Shown here in pieces: positions 22,825 to 36,400 of a DNA stretch of 64,000 nt. A model generated the notes under the pieces. That model did no database searches. It was not told where the DNA came from and saw nothing but the letters and a program-made list of their open reading frames with translations. The stretch is taken from assembly GCA_932521035.1 (NCBI GenBank), contig OW051494.1, forward strand, positions 6,930,001 to 6,994,000. The letters are read 5' to 3'. The position numbers and the translations under genes are program-made. Positions within the stretch are counted from its first letter, which is position 1, and every line of letters begins with the position of its first letter. Source of the DNA: Oscheius dolichura. Taxonomy: Eukaryota; Nematoda; Chromadorea; Rhabditida; Rhabditidae.

Positions 22825-25800
22825 TCAAAGTTGGAAGTCCCTTTGAGAGTCGAGTAGCTTCCGCTCGGACTCGGCCAGCCGGTGGACACAAAGGCCCGCA
22901 CCATAGAGAAGGAACTCGGACGGTCTGAAATGGAACTTTTTGGACGAGAGATTCCTTACCGTCCGGGAAGAAGCATCATCGAACGGACACCGGGCAGCCC
23001 AGTTTGACTGGATAAAAGAAGAACCGAATTAACCATCTTTCCGGCTTCGATGAGGGCGGTGTGGATATGGAGGAGGCCGTTTTCCTGGGTGTGGATGAAG
23101 AGGCGATCGCCCGTAGAGGTGGCCATGGCTCGGGCGTGTATTCCGTGGGGAATCCCTGAGACTACCGGTATCCGCCCGGCCTTTTCCAGTTTGCCGGTGC
23201 CCTTTCCCCTCTCCTCGTAGATGTCCACACGACCGTCTTTCATCCCCATCAGAAGATAACAAGAGCGACCCTCGACCCGGCACAGCTGGGATATCCCCAC
23301 GTCCATCTGGAATGCCATTATAGCCCGGGAGGAGGACGAGTACCTTGTGAAGTTCCATTCTCTCACTCTTCATCTTCTTCTGCTGGTGTCGGTCGAGATC
23401 ATTCCACACCTGGAGGGTCTTCGAGTTGCACGTGTAGCAGCCCATGGGGCGACCGTTGAAGCAGACCAGCTGGAAGGAGTCTTCTCCCATCGGATGTCCC
23501 CACCTGGCTGACATTATGCAGTGGCTCAATTTGAGCTATAAACTTCTCGGAGACGTTGAACTGATGGTCGCCGGTGAGCAGGGCGACGTATGTCCTAAAC
23601 AGGGGGTGGATACCGTAGGCGGCTCGGCTCCTTACCGGATGGCCTTGTCTGCAAAGCCGACGGCATACCGTAATTTGCAGGGGAAGGGCCGGAACTCCAT
23701 CGACGGGTCCATGCTCAAATTCAGAACTTCTATCGGTTTGCCGTTCTCGTCGCATACTTTCGACTCTCCCAGGTCGTGAAGTCCCACGAGATCTGAAGGC
23801 TCTACTAGTCCTGGAGGGATGGAGACTGACCCCCGGTATACTGCAAGGCCTTGATCCGGCAATAGACTGAACTACCGGCCACGACAAAGGCTCCTCGGTG
23901 CTCGTCGGAAAAGGGAGTGACGGCCAGGCAGTGGGCGGGGACCTGGTGGCTGGTGATCCGGTGCCACCGATCTGTATCTCTTGTTCTCATATCCCAAGGG
24001 AGGATACCGTTGTCCCGTTCGGTGATGGCCACCTCCATCGTCGAGGCGGAGACTGCCAGGAAGGTGCCTTCCACGCAGAGGACCTTGACATCTAGGATGG
24101 CTCCCTGGGAAAAGGGATGTGCCAACATGGAACTGGAAAAGAGAGTAGATGGGGGAAGAGGGAGGAGGCACCTGGCCACGACGACGTGCTCGTACTTCAT
24201 CTGTTTGTCGAAGGCCAAGTGAAGGAGGCCGCCGCTCAGACTGCCCAGGATCTGTAACTCTCTCCCTTATCCAATACCCCATCCTCCTACCATTCCGTTC
24301 TCCTCCATCAGAATCGACGTTATGTGATCGAAAACAGGCAGGGCCACGGGATTCCCGGCGTCAAAATATCTCTTGTCACTGAAAAGATATCATTTCCCGG
24401 GAGGAACGGGGGCAGAGGGCATGCTGGCGGGAGTGTGCGGTCATGCGGGACTACGGGTATAAAAATATGACTGTATAAAATTACCGATTACTCGGAGAGG
24501 ACCTATTCCGTTGTCTGAAATGAGAGGAGATATAGAGGGATCGGGAGGATGGGGAGGGGAGGAGGCTGACCTGTTGAAGAAGACGGGGAAGACGCCCTTG
24601 TCGTCGGCCACGTAGACACCCTCCAGGGGGCCGGCCATCAGACACGCGGAGGTCAACGACGTTTCGTACGAGGCATCCAGACTGATCGACGCCACCCTGG
24701 AAGACGGATTTTGTACTGGGGAGGAGGAGGAGGATGGGGATGACACGGGACGACACGGTCACTTACGGTCTTGTTGGCTGGAATGAACGGTGGGTCTATA
24801 AAGAGGCTTACTCTGTTTCAAAATATTATTATTAACCATTTGCTCCATTTCGGAATTTGTGGCAGGCCCACCAAAATATGGTAGTAAAAGTTACCGTAAT
24901 CCTCTCCTGGGATAGACGGCCAGAGTGGTGAGACCGGACATACAGTACAGAGTCAAGTCCCTCGCCGAATAATCCAGCAAGAAATGGGTGAACTTGTCCT
25001 AAAAAGGAGTCTCTTCCTCACGGCCTCTCCGCTGGTTACCGTCTTCTCCGGTCGATGTTCATAGATGGAGTGGCTGAGGATGTTCCGGATGTCTTTGGGG
25101 GTGTCCGCCAGGCCGCAGAGTGTCTCCACCAGCTGGCTGATCTTCTTCTCCCACTCCTCCACAACCACCGCCATCTCCGACACTTTCACCCGTCTCAGAA
25201 GTTTCTCCACCTCGTATTTCCTATAAATCTCTCATCGACGGCTAGAAGAGTACGTACTTCTGTTCCCAAACCCGTTGGCTCTTCTCCATAATAGCCATAT
25301 TTCCACTTTTGGCGCATTCGTCCTGGAGTTTCGAGACCCTTTCCAGTTCATCCCGTTCCTGAAGAGAAGACCCTCTTGAGAAGATGACGAGCTAACCTTT
25401 TCCAAAGTCTCAATCAACTGTTCTACTTCGTCGTAACCTTCGAGGGCCTTGTTCACCAGGGGCAGGAATCTCTTCAGAACAGAGAGCCGTTGAGATATCC
25501 GCTCTGTCCTGATCTGAATGGAGAGGATAAGAGGGGAAGACAGAATGGACTACGGTATGGTCCTTGAAGGTCGTCCTCAACTCGACAAAATCTTGGTGAG
25601 CCGCCACCAGGGCCTCGTCCGACTGGGCCGCATTTTCATGTTCCGACGAGTGAGGGGAAAACTGGAAAGGGTCCAGCCATCCTCTCTAGTTAGAATAAAG
25701 AACCTTTCCCTGTAGCTTCTTGACCAGATTGAGCATGTCCGCCCGGCGTCCCTTCTCCTCTTCCTCAAAATTGTTCAGCCTCTCAATTTCCTGGCTCAAA

Positions 25801-26930
25801 GTGGCCAGCAAACCGGGGAGATTGTTCTTATTCAAGGCGATCCTCTAGAAAATGGCAACTTGACAGGGGAGGATGGCCGAACCTTGACGAGGAGCATGTC
25901 TTCGTAGTTCTCGTTGATGATGCCGACCCTCACGTAACCGTCGTAGTAGGCGACGTGGAGGACGGCGCTGTCCCTCCAAAGAATGCCACTTTGGATAGTT
26001 CGACTGGGAGAAGACAAAATAAGCAGGGGAGGTGGAGGATGGCTCACTTGCATCGGAAGACCTGGAGACACTCGTAGGCCCAGTGGCTGTCCTCCACGCT
26101 CAGAGAGTAGTGGAAGACGCCCGCGTCCAGGAGAAATGTCAGTAAGAGCTCCGTCTTGGACTGTCTCTCCACGTCGACGGCCACAACCTGCCCCGGGAGG
26201 GTGAGTATCCTTCCCTCCGAGAGGACGGTCCCCTCCGTCAGCTCCGTGCCGTGGACCAATGCCGCGTGTCTCTGGCCGTACACAAAAATATGGTCTAAAT
26301 TAACAACTAGGAAAAAGAAAAGGAGAGAGACGAACCAGAGGAGGGGAAGGTCTTGATGCCTTTGACGGTGTCCTTCGCCCCGAAGACGGTGACGGCCGTG
26401 ACTCGGACCGGCTGGCCGGTGTCCATGGCCCGTAGGGTCTCCTCCAGGTGGAGCACCTCCACGTAGCCCCCACAGCCTGTCCTCCCATGATAAATTCAAT
26501 AATTGAGGGGGGCACCTGATAGAAGTCTGCCATCCTTTAATCTGAGAAGTGCACGGCGCGGCTGGTATCCAGGATTCTGACTACCGTACCCGGTGGCGGA
26601 TGGGTGTCGGTAGAGCAGGCCACTGATGCCGTCCTGCATGGTACAATCACCCTAGATAAACAAAAAAAATGTTTTGCAGATAAAATTAGAGGAAAAGATA
26701 GTGATACTGGGGGCGGGATGAGTGGCCGGCGGGACAAATGTCACGATGATTATTCCACGGGCCGGTGACGGGGGACAGGGGCATCTTCGGGCGGAAGGAA
26801 GGAACCGCTATCCCTCTCACTTTTCGAGTGGCCGTCCTCTGAGAAAAAGCCAGAGCCAGCGGAGCCCCGTCGCGCTCTCCCAGCTGTCCGGATTGCGGTC
26901 GAAGGAACAAGTGTTGTAGAGGAGAGGAGA
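22825..26930 (-). CDS. Unrecognised large protein: beta-propeller-like segments around a coiled coil
   Basis: A GC-rich gene with many 30-45 bp introns. N-terminal beta-rich blocks include DHIFVYGQRHAALVHGTELT, RILTLPGQVVAVDVERQSKT and YYDGYVRVGIINENYEDMLL. A coiled-coil part follows (LATLSQEIERLNNFEEEEKG; ELERVSKLQDECAKSG; VVVEEWEKKISQLVETLCGL). Then a second run of propeller-like strands: YCMSGLTTLAVYPRRGL, GVYVADDKGVFPVFF, AFDKQMKYEHVVVA, ITSHQVPAHCLAVTPFSDEH and YLLMGMKDGRVDIYEERGKG. It ends AESERKLLDSQRDFQL at stop 22825. The order of strands, coil and strands recalls scaffold proteins of nuclear-pore or ciliary complexes, but no family could be named. The 5' end is uncertain (26530-27040); the exon beginning MQDGISGLLYRHPSATG is probable. 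Confidence 0.65.
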
Positions 26931-27040
26931 AATATGATTAATGTTATGGAACAGAGCCGGCAAAATGTGACGAGGCGGATAGAACAACGGACAACGGGTG
27001 TAACTGGCCTGCTCGAATTTCAGACAAAAAATGGACACTG

Positions 27041-28030
27041 CTTCAATTTGACAGCTCTTTTTGAAATTATCTAATTAAATGTAATTATTAGAATAATATA
27101 CAAATATAATGTTTTAACAGAAATAAGAGAGAGGAAAAAGAAGAAAGGGCAAGAAGAAAAGTGGGAGACATCGATCAAATGGGATCATGGAGAGTTTGGA
27201 TAAATGGATAACAGTTGCCGGGAGTCGGCACTCTGCCCGAGACACAATGACTAAGTTCGCTTGAGTAAACAGTCCGGGGCATTGTTTGCCCCCTAGTTAG
27301 CAAAAAAGGGGAAATCTGTACAAGGCGAGACCGCTTCCTTCCATGAATGGCGCTTTTTACAGCGATAACAAACGATCCGACTGATTGATTTGACAGAGAT
27401 TTTGGTCGGGCACAATTTCAGGCAATTATGACTGATTTCGGGGCGACGCTTTTATCAGTTAACCTTGAGAGGGCGGCAGACGGACAAATTGTGAGTCCGA
27501 GACAAAACTAGCGGACTGTTTTTATTGTGAGAAATCAGCTGGACCACACCCAACGTAAATTGGAGGGAGGAAAGTACTGCGAAGAGGCAGGGCAAGTTTG
27601 TTCGCGAGACGATGATCGGCTTAGTCGGCGAGAACAAGAACCCCAAAGAAAAATCACGCAGGAGGTCGTAATCACCGGCTGGCAGAGGTGAACAGTGGTA
27701 AACGGCCGATAGCCATGTAATAAAGAGAGGTAGACGCGCGTGAACGAGAGCCTCGCTGCCACAATTGTTTAGACAGCCGGTTGCCAACAGTCTGACCCCC
27801 GATTCCCCAAAGTGTTATCAATTCTATCGTTCAATGCCATTTTCTTTTAAAACTCTTTTTTATTTACGAACAAAACGATACAGGGCAAGACAATTTAATG
27901 GGAAATAGAAGAAAACCATCTCAAGATTTAAAAAAAAACACCGGGTCAACCGACTGTATCAGAACGATATGTACTATAGGTATAAAAGAAGATACGAAAT
28001 TTGGAACTAATAATAATCTCTTGAGATCAA
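27041..28030. other. Spacer downstream of the USP/OTU gene and upstream of the propeller-like gene
   Basis: About 1 kb, AT-rich at both ends with a GC-richer centre. It probably holds the promoter of the 22825-26930 gene and the 3' flank of the 28031 gene. A small tgccg...cggca stem lies near 27220. No gene or known RNA seen. Confidence 0.35.
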
Positions 28031-31000
28031 TCAGTGTGTGAACTGAGCTTCATCATTAGGATGACGTCGACGGTAAATGAACAAGTATCCAGAACTCATG
28101 GACTGATTTAGTACAACGTTCTCAGAAATCTAGATTATACATTTAGTTGAAAGTTGTAGAAATAAAACATACGACATTAACGCTACTATCATCACAGCTA
28201 AGCCATGTATTTCTATCGGCATCAAAACTATATGCCGTATAATGGCCTTAAAAAGAAGATATATGAAACAAAAATTGTTAAACCATGATTCAGATGAATT
28301 CCTTTGTGATTTACGACAGCAGACAATGTGTAGACTGGGCCGTCTCTATCATCGTATATATATGGTCCCGGTGAAATATTTTCAACGGTGTCAATTTTTT
28401 CGTCTTCATGGTCAGACACTCTAAAAAATAAGAAGGCATATTACACGATATCTATAAAATTTTAGGAACTTACTGTGCAGGTGGGGTAGCGCAATCATTA
28501 GTGTCTAACTCAAATTCCATTGGGGACTCACTATGTTCTTGCTCTGTATCTATAAAATCCATTAGTGCCTAGAAAAAAATAACGTCTATTACAAGATAAA
28601 TCTACCTCATCATAAATAGCAAACACCGGATCAAAATGGTTACCACTGTTATAAATATACATTGCACCGTTTGCACCGGTATCATCAGTTACTTCTCCCT
28701 CTAAATCTTCAACTACAATTTAACCTCAAAGTATATACCAAGTTTTTCAAATTTCTCTCCTGCATAAGTTTGCTTAGTAATACACCTAAATTTTGGCGGA
28801 AATCTCTTCCAATTGTTTTTATGATATGAATAAATAGTACACCTGAAATAGCGTTACAGACCATGGAACTATGTTACTGCAAAAGAGTAGCCATTGCAGA
28901 GATTTCTATATGAGACGCCCATACATCGTTTTGTCGCATGAAGCTAAAAAGTTAAAAAATTTATAGATTTATTAAGAAAACTTCAAGTAATCCTTGACAT
29001 TGTCGTACCCATTCCAATTTTTTCCTGCCAAGGCACTAAATTCATTATCAAAGCGCTCGATGAAGTCGCAAACCTAAAAACGTAACATCTTCATTAACAA
29101 ACCAGTCTTACTTTGCCACGCATTATATCGTGATGTTCTTGTGACCCCTCGCAAAGCCACCATGAGAAACACCGAAAGAGACAAGCACCATCACCTTCAA
29201 CGGACTGTTTTTGAAAGGCACGGCGAGACAAATGCATAGGTATGGTTCTAGCTTGATTATCCAGTGTATTTTCAGCCCATCTAAAACGAATGCTTTTAAA
29301 AAACTCCCTCTTACTCTGTAACAGTCTTTAATGTAGAATCACAGCATAAATGTTTGTCAATATGTTGTTGGCAGTGCCAAATCCTACTTGGAGTTAGTGG
29401 CTTCCATAAAATCGAATCAGCCTACGAAACGTTCTAGAAGTAGACTAAATAACGCCACCTTTTTAACTCCTACTACGATAGCATTGTCTTCTGAATCACA
29501 GCTTTCAAGGTGTGCTTTGGAAAGGCGATTTTTATTTTCAACATGGAGCTGAAGCAGTTTATGTATATATAATTTATCTTAAGCGTACTACAGCTCCTCC
29601 AGATTGTCTTAAGCTCTCCACATAATTATATGGGTCATCTTCGGAGACTTTAGGAAAAACATTACTGCCTGCTAATTTATCCGCTATATCGTCGGGAGAT
29701 GAGCTGAAGAATTTATATATATAAATATGCAACCCGTAAGCTTACGGAAGAGTTTCCTTTGTGGGCTCTGGAGTATGATCGTTGTTACATTCATCTTCTA
29801 CTTTGATAGACGTTTCTTTATCAATCTCTTCATCATCACCAAAAATCGAATTTGATCTTTGACTATTCTGTGAACCAACATCGTCCAACTTCGTTTTTGG
29901 AAATAATTCACGAGAAACTGACTGAAAACAATTGGACCAAACATTCAATTGTCGTTACCTTAACGGGAGACTTAAATCCTTTTGGATAATTTCGCAGTAA
30001 CGGCGTTAACTCCGGTGATTCTGGTACACAGTCAACTCCATCCTCTAAGTTGCCCTCATTTTCTCCCCGTTTATCTAAAAAAAATGTATTTATCTCTAAC
30101 ATCTATACCATTTTGGTTTAGTTGAGGTTGTGGAATTTTTTCTAGTTCTTTTGTTTTATGCTCTGAACCTTCGCAGAGCATTTGTAAATGAAGATCACGA
30201 TCAACCTGGAAAAGTTAAAAAAATATTAAAGTGATTACTAACTTTGACAGTTTCCGTACTCTTATTTCCACCTGTGCCTTCTTCATATCCATAGCGCTTG
30301 AGTACAATAATTAAATATCTTTAAACAGATATAGACAAAAGAAAAGAAAATACTCTGGCAGTTCTTTGAATGATGTACTCATAGAGGCTCGAGTTGACCC
30401 ACATTCTGTACATTTCCAAGAAATATCATGGCGTTCAAACTGCATTCGAATTAAATCGGCTATTGAGGGTTCATCACTTCTATAACAAAACTTTTAAAAA
30501 AACATAAGCGTAGCGTTACCCCATTCCCAACTGCACCTCTCTGTCTGTTTCTTCCTTTTTTAAAACATATCCGCAATCGTTGCATACAAGACGATTATAG
30601 CAAGTAGTTTTAAATAGAGATCCGGGGTTGATAAGGGGTTTCGGCTTTGTGAATATATTCTGGAGATAATTGAGCACCAAACTGATCGATCTTACTATGA
30701 ACGACGGAAGAAATGCCGAATTTTCCTCTATTTTTTGTTTTGCTGGAGGAACAGTAGTAATGCCATTTACGTCTTCGCAAGAGTAATTTTCTTTATCAGA
30801 TGAGGGTCGTTCTTCCTGCTAGCATTACATTACATCAAAATAAAAATACAAAATCTAACTTCATCTGGCTTTTTGCCATCAATCTCCTCTTCAATAATTT
30901 CCAATACGCGCGACAGAAACTCTTGAGCATCCTAGAAATCAGTTTAAATAAAGCCCTTTATAGCCAGGCGATTTAAAATAGTACAGAAACGTACGTGCTG

Positions 31001-32633
31001 GGTTGATTCACCCATTGAGCGGTCGATCTGTGATCCAGCAGCTTGACGTACCGCTTTTAGTAACTCCCGTGGAACGGGTCCCTCCACTTCCTGACGACAA
31101 ACAATGCTCTTTATTTTAGCAATTTTCTATAACACTAGCTCATAAATGTTAAAAGGGCTTACTTTTTGAGGAGCTGAAAATACATGGTCGAAGACATTGG
31201 CAATTGCGTGCAGAATGTCAGACCGTTTTGGTTGTTTATCAACACGGTACTTTTCTTCTGGAACCGCTTTAAGGAGCCTAAATGTATTTCATTTTAAATA
31301 ACTAGTTTCTAACTCGGTAATAAACTGCGGTAAACTAGCTAATGCTTGGAGTGATGCGTTCATGTAGCAGCTATTTCCAAGGTTAGTCATACTGAAAAAT
31401 GTTACAGATTACATATTACTGTTGTTAACCATCTGTGGCGATAAATCTCGTACGTAGACAATTTTGTATTGCTAAACTTGGGAGAAGCAATCTCTAATGA
31501 GTTATCCGGTGGGCCCTCCTCTTTAATATCGTCTAGATCATTAAAAACAGAATTCTTTGTCATGGGGGATTGCGGCTTCCGATAAGATGTAGGCTTCACT
31601 CTCTCTGGACTCATTTCTTTATATGGTGGATATTTATCCAGCTCATCATCAATTCTCCTAAAATATTTTATAGAAAGACAAATGAGTTACTTCTGTTTCT
31701 TCGAGTCAATAATTACGGCGTTTTCATCGTCATTAGCTCGAGCATATCCATAAGGATTGTCTTCATCTTGATTTTTGTGGTATCGCTTTCTGCTCACTGG
31801 CGAATGAGTATTATTTGATTGACGTACTGTTTGGGTAAAAAAATGCGGCTCCTATAACGCAATAGTGAAAAAAAAATTGCAAAACACCTTACCGTAGAGC
31901 TTCCTGGCTGCGTTGAATGTAATGATGTTGTTTGCCGGCTATTTGAACGTATTTGTTGTATAGGTTCACTGTAAAGGATTAATAAATAACGAAATATTAC
32001 AATGTACCTGAGAGGTGCTCTCGCATTTGTTCTGCTTGGCGTTGTTGTTAAAGTGCTCCTAAACTAAATACTAAATCACATATCAGACGTACATATATTT
32101 TTGAGATGGTGCTACCGTATTTGACGTCTTTTCAGCAGGTTTCTGATAGTCTTAAAAGCAAATTGGTTAATCTTTATTAATGGCAGAATTTACCAGGAGG
32201 CTGTATTCGTTGAGTAAGAGAACTTTTGTGGACTTTTTTTGTGGCAGATTCGCCCACTACAGCAGCTAAGGCATCGAACGTTTTGTTGAGTTCTTCAGAT
32301 TTTCCAAAAGTAAGAGCGATTTCAGAATAGCTGAAGAATTCTTTATATATTATAAAAATTTACTTGTGATCTATGAGATCTATAGTAAATCTTTTAGCAG
32401 TAGCACTCTTGGGTCTTGTTATTTCCTTGCATTTCTTACAACAAATTTCCTATAAAGCATATTAGACGCATTTTTACTAAACAAACTTCCGGTAATGGCT
32501 TGCTTCCTGTTTTTACTACAATATATGAGCCAGTGCCATCCGTTTTGGTTTTAACATGTCCATCCTCAATTGGCAATCGAACAGTTGGACTATTTGCTAA
32601 AGTTTTGCCAACTTTACAAGATATCCAATCCAT
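28031..32633 (-). CDS. USP37: USP37-like deubiquitinase with a nested OTU domain (DUO type)
   Basis: A deubiquitinase carrying two catalytic folds. The N-terminus MDWISCKVGKTLANSPTVRL to about 32230 resembles the USP37 PH-like module, then a Ser/Thr-rich linker. The USP half starts at the Cys box MTNLGNSCYMNASLQALASL (about 31330-31385), then DAQEFLSRVLEIIEEEI, a zinc CXXC pair (CNDCG about 30580; CTECG about 30405) and YLIIVLKRYGYEE. Before the USP His box comes a complete OTU-like module: GDGACLFRCFSWWL (about 29160-29200, DGxC catalytic Cys), NDVWASHIEISAMATLL and GNHFDPVFAIYDE (about 28620, catalytic His). The USP domain then closes with SAVVNHKGIHLNHGHYTAYS, WLSCDDSSVNV and SGYLFIYRRRHPNDEAQFTH. 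In human USP37 the same loop holds UIMs. Nematode DUO proteins are named for joint USP and OTU domains. An AG acceptor abuts the ATG; the next gene upstream is 140 bp away. Confidence 0.9.
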
Positions 32634-32773
32634 CTAAAAAGTTATTCGGCTATGAAACTATTACTATAAGGTATGACAGCGAAAACACGACTACAAAAAA
32701 TTAATAATTTGATTTCTGTAAAATTTATTAGAAACAACGAATAATGAAAGTTACAAAAATACATATATGGCAC

Positions 32774-33241
32774 TTATTTCCTAGGGATAAAATGTGATTT
32801 ACTAAAAACCGAAGTATCCGCATTGCTTTCCGATAATAGTATACCTGTATCTCTGAAAAATTGAAGAATCCATTGCCGGCAACTAAAATAATAAATCGGT
32901 GTTCCCGGAACAATCTAGAAATAATTAAATATTATTAAGGTGGTGTCACTTACTGAAAAACTGATAGAGATTCGCTCTTCCTGATCATCCGGTTTGAATT
33001 TCAAACAAATCCCTGTTGATCCCCCTCTTATTCCGGTTACCTCAGGTAGTAAATCATCTGCACAAATTTCATACTAAAGATAATTAAGAAATTGTAAACA
33101 ACCTACTTTTTTCGAATTCTCCTCACAAAAAAATTTAATTAACCTAGAAGTCGAGCTAACCTGGACTCTACCCTCTTTAATAATACCAGTATAATTTTCA
33201 TTAACTTTTTGGAGTGAGAGATCGTCAATTTTATAGTCCAT
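32774..33241 (-). CDS. Small PH-like protein, possible stand-alone paralog of the USP37 N-terminal module
   Basis: A protein of about 131 residues in three exons. It starts MDYKIDDLSLQKVNENYTGI one base after a CAG acceptor, continues IIKEGRVQVSSTSRLIKFFC, YEICADDLLPEVTGIRGGST, GICLKFKPDDQEERISISF and IVPGTPIYYFSCRQWILQFF, and ends FSKSHFIPRK. The alternating strands with a final amphipathic helix (SCRQWILQFFRDTGIL) fit a PH-type fold, and spacing of the GxxKEG, middle-strand and terminal-helix blocks recalls the USP37 PH domain. It sits 140 bp upstream of the USP37-like gene and 238 bp downstream of the helicase gene, same strand. The fold assignment is inference; as a gene it is well supported by its frame, introns and acceptor. 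Confidence 0.65.
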
Positions 33242-33479
33242 TCTGGAATTACGAAATTATGCCTTTACTTCTAAATTAGGAACTAGGTAACGTGGCAAGT
33301 GCTTACTCATCTTCAATTCTGGATAGTTAGAAAAACAATAGCAAAGTGGTATTGAAAAGTATAAATGCTTACAAATATGTAGTATAGTAATTTGTTTACT
33401 ATGGTTGCTAGAAAATGACATTATTTGTTTAATATATAATATTTATATCACGACGAATACCCGCATTCATCTTATATTT

Positions 33480-36400
33480 TTAATCAACTGTAGTTTTCAC
33501 ACAACGTTCCAGGAGATCATGAGGGATAGGATCCTTCTTCATTGATTCGACAAATCTAAAAATAAACCTCACAGAAAGCCAAAAAAATTTTGAATATTAA
33601 GTTTATAATTAATTTAGAAATTTCTTACTGTCCAAGTGACTTGCAGAAATTATTGTAATCCTGAAATACTTGCAGTTGTTCCCTTATCCACTTTGAAACT
33701 TTTGCTGATGGTGGACTAGAACGATTGTGAAACTGTTTATCTGCAGATTTAATAATTATTATATTAATTAAAAAAACATACATCCTGCTGCCTGGCTAAT
33801 GAGACGATCATCAATTAAAACCAGTGCTCCCCAATCATTTTTGTGTCTTAAACATCTCCCCAGAGCCTGGTTTAACGCTCTATATGCCTGAGTAGAATAC
33901 CAGTTATCTCCATCTAAAATGCCCAAAAGGCGGCAATTCTCAGTGTTATATTTCTTCTTTTCAGTGATCTTAATTGATTGCTGAAACAAAAATTCATTAA
34001 CACACCTGTGGATCACCAAAATTCGGATATGGAATTCCTACAGTGATTACTACACGTGCTTTGTCATCAGCAAAATCAATTCCTTCAGAAATCTAAGAAC
34101 ATGTTTGAGATCAAGCTAAGAACTACTTTTCCGCGAAAAACAGCCAACATTAAAGCTCCATCAACACCCGGACCATAATGCCGTGGATTGTTCAGAACAT
34201 CTTCGAATTTTTTCATGACCTCATTGAGAAGCGAGGACGCTTTTGGCTCTTCCATGACAATCTGAAAATCCCCTACTTAAAAATATCCTTTACGCTCAAC
34301 TTTTTTCTTGCTTAATTCCGTAAAAATATGTTTTTTTAGGAGCACCGTTTTAATATTTTGTATCATACCATAATTAGGAACAAAGCAGAGTATTCCTCTA
34401 GGTACAGATAAACAAATATCTCTGAAGATAAATGTTTCAACCTTCCCGTGAGTTTACTTGATGATTAATGCCACTTCTTCCAAAATACGTGGCGTATCTT
34501 TAATTCGACTTGCTGAAACCGTTAACGGTAGTCCTGCTGGGCCCTAAAAACAAAGATTTTTGGGAACAAATATATCAACATACCACGGAAACAACTGAAG
34601 CAAAAATCCGCTCATTTGGAATAACTTGTTTACCTTCAACTTCAACGTTAAATGGAAGACCAAGTTCTGTTTTAAGCGTTTCAACAGGACACAAGGTACC
34701 TGATGCTAGAATAACATTTCTAGAATCTGAGAAGGCGTGCAAGAAAGTCTGAAACAATCATTAATATAATATGTCAAAAGTCTTGCCAATGCCGGGCTCA
34801 TACACCAAAATGAAACAGAGGTATTATGACCAGGATCAACCGCTTTAATATTCCCAGGCCCAACATTGGCATCCAACCAAATATCCTCTGCAGTAGTGTA
34901 GTGAATGTTTTTTGGGCCCTGTAAGAAAATTAAAGCGCAAAATACATGGATACCTGTGTATTGTAAGTTTCAAATAAAGAGCTATCAAGAGCGTTACTAG
35001 CGTCGTTGAACTGTGTATTTACTTTTTGCATACAAACATTCAGCCTGAAATAATGAATGCTGAAATGTCAAATGACCCACCTATACGTGTTGCGAAATTT
35101 CTCGGTCTCAAAATAATCGGAAAAATAAAGCCACTTTTCTACCATGACAATGGCGGACCCACTTGGTCTATATTTAAGAAACCAATCGGCCTGCTCAGCT
35201 CCACCTGCAGCACAGACAGTTTTAAACGCTTCCTTAAAACGATGACGTGAATAAACACATTGCTACCATTATCTTCGTGTGTTCCGGACTGCCGCTTTTG
35301 AAATAAAGATGCCTATTTTTGGTTGGCTGAATAAGAGAATCGGCAAGAAATGCCCAACCTCTGAATGTGCCATAACTTAGAATATTTTGAAACTTACAAA
35401 TTTAAATTTCTCTGGTGTTTATATTCATCCATAACACAAAATCTTGCGGGCTGAGTAATTTCGACAAACCACCCACGAATAGATGATATAAAGTTTGACA
35501 CCTGAATGATTGAGCTGTTTGTAAGTAAACTAACGAATTCCAGGTTGCCAAAGTAGTCATTAAGCTCTTCATAGCGATCCTTTCCAATTGTATTCTTATA
35601 CTTTTCGTTTATGTCTTCTTTCAGCAATTGAGCTTTACAAGATTTATTAATAATGTAAAAATGAAGTATACCCTTTGTTTGGAAAGACATAAGCGCATCA
35701 GCTATTTCTCGTTCTGTGAAAGTGAACGAAGCTCCTTCTCGGCATGTATCTTCTATGTTATGAGCTTCGTCGAGAATAATGATACTGTTTTTCAAATGAA
35801 CATCTGAGGATTCTCTGATAATAGGATCTAAACGCATGATAAGATGCATACACTATGCATTTACCGACTAAATATGTAAAAGGACAAAAAATAATGTCAG
35901 CATCACTGGTCAAAATTCTTGTACTAGTGAAATAAGGGCAGACCATGGGACGTCCTATTTTTAAACCATCTACTAAATCTTCTATGTCAAACACTGTTTC
36001 TGTCTTAATTGATGAGGTATGATATTTGTAATATATGATCGCTACATGCTTTTCAACGTGCTCTCGCATACTGTAGGGTGCCTCCAGTTTATGACTTCGG
36101 ATGTTTGTTTTATAGGTGCAGCCTAGCTAAAATACTATAAACAAAGACATTCTAAAGAGCTGTTACCCCTCCATCGGTCAAAAGTTCTTTGCAAAAAGAT
36201 GTAACATTCCCCGAATGCCGCGCCTGGTCGTTGATACAGGACTGTTCTCTACTGGCCAGTATTGTATGTCTATGCCCGGCTAATTATATTTAAAAAAAAA
36301 TATACACCTCAATATCCTTGTATATGGCAGACGGCGAAATTCTTTTACAACTTGGCCAATCTGCTTATGCGTACGAGTTCCATAGTAAATCCGAACCTTT

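Noticed and set aside
23029-24282. Alternative long minus-strand frames rich in Arg, Pro and Gly
   Set aside because: They are shifted frames of the propeller-like gene; the spliced frame gives far more coherent strand patterns.
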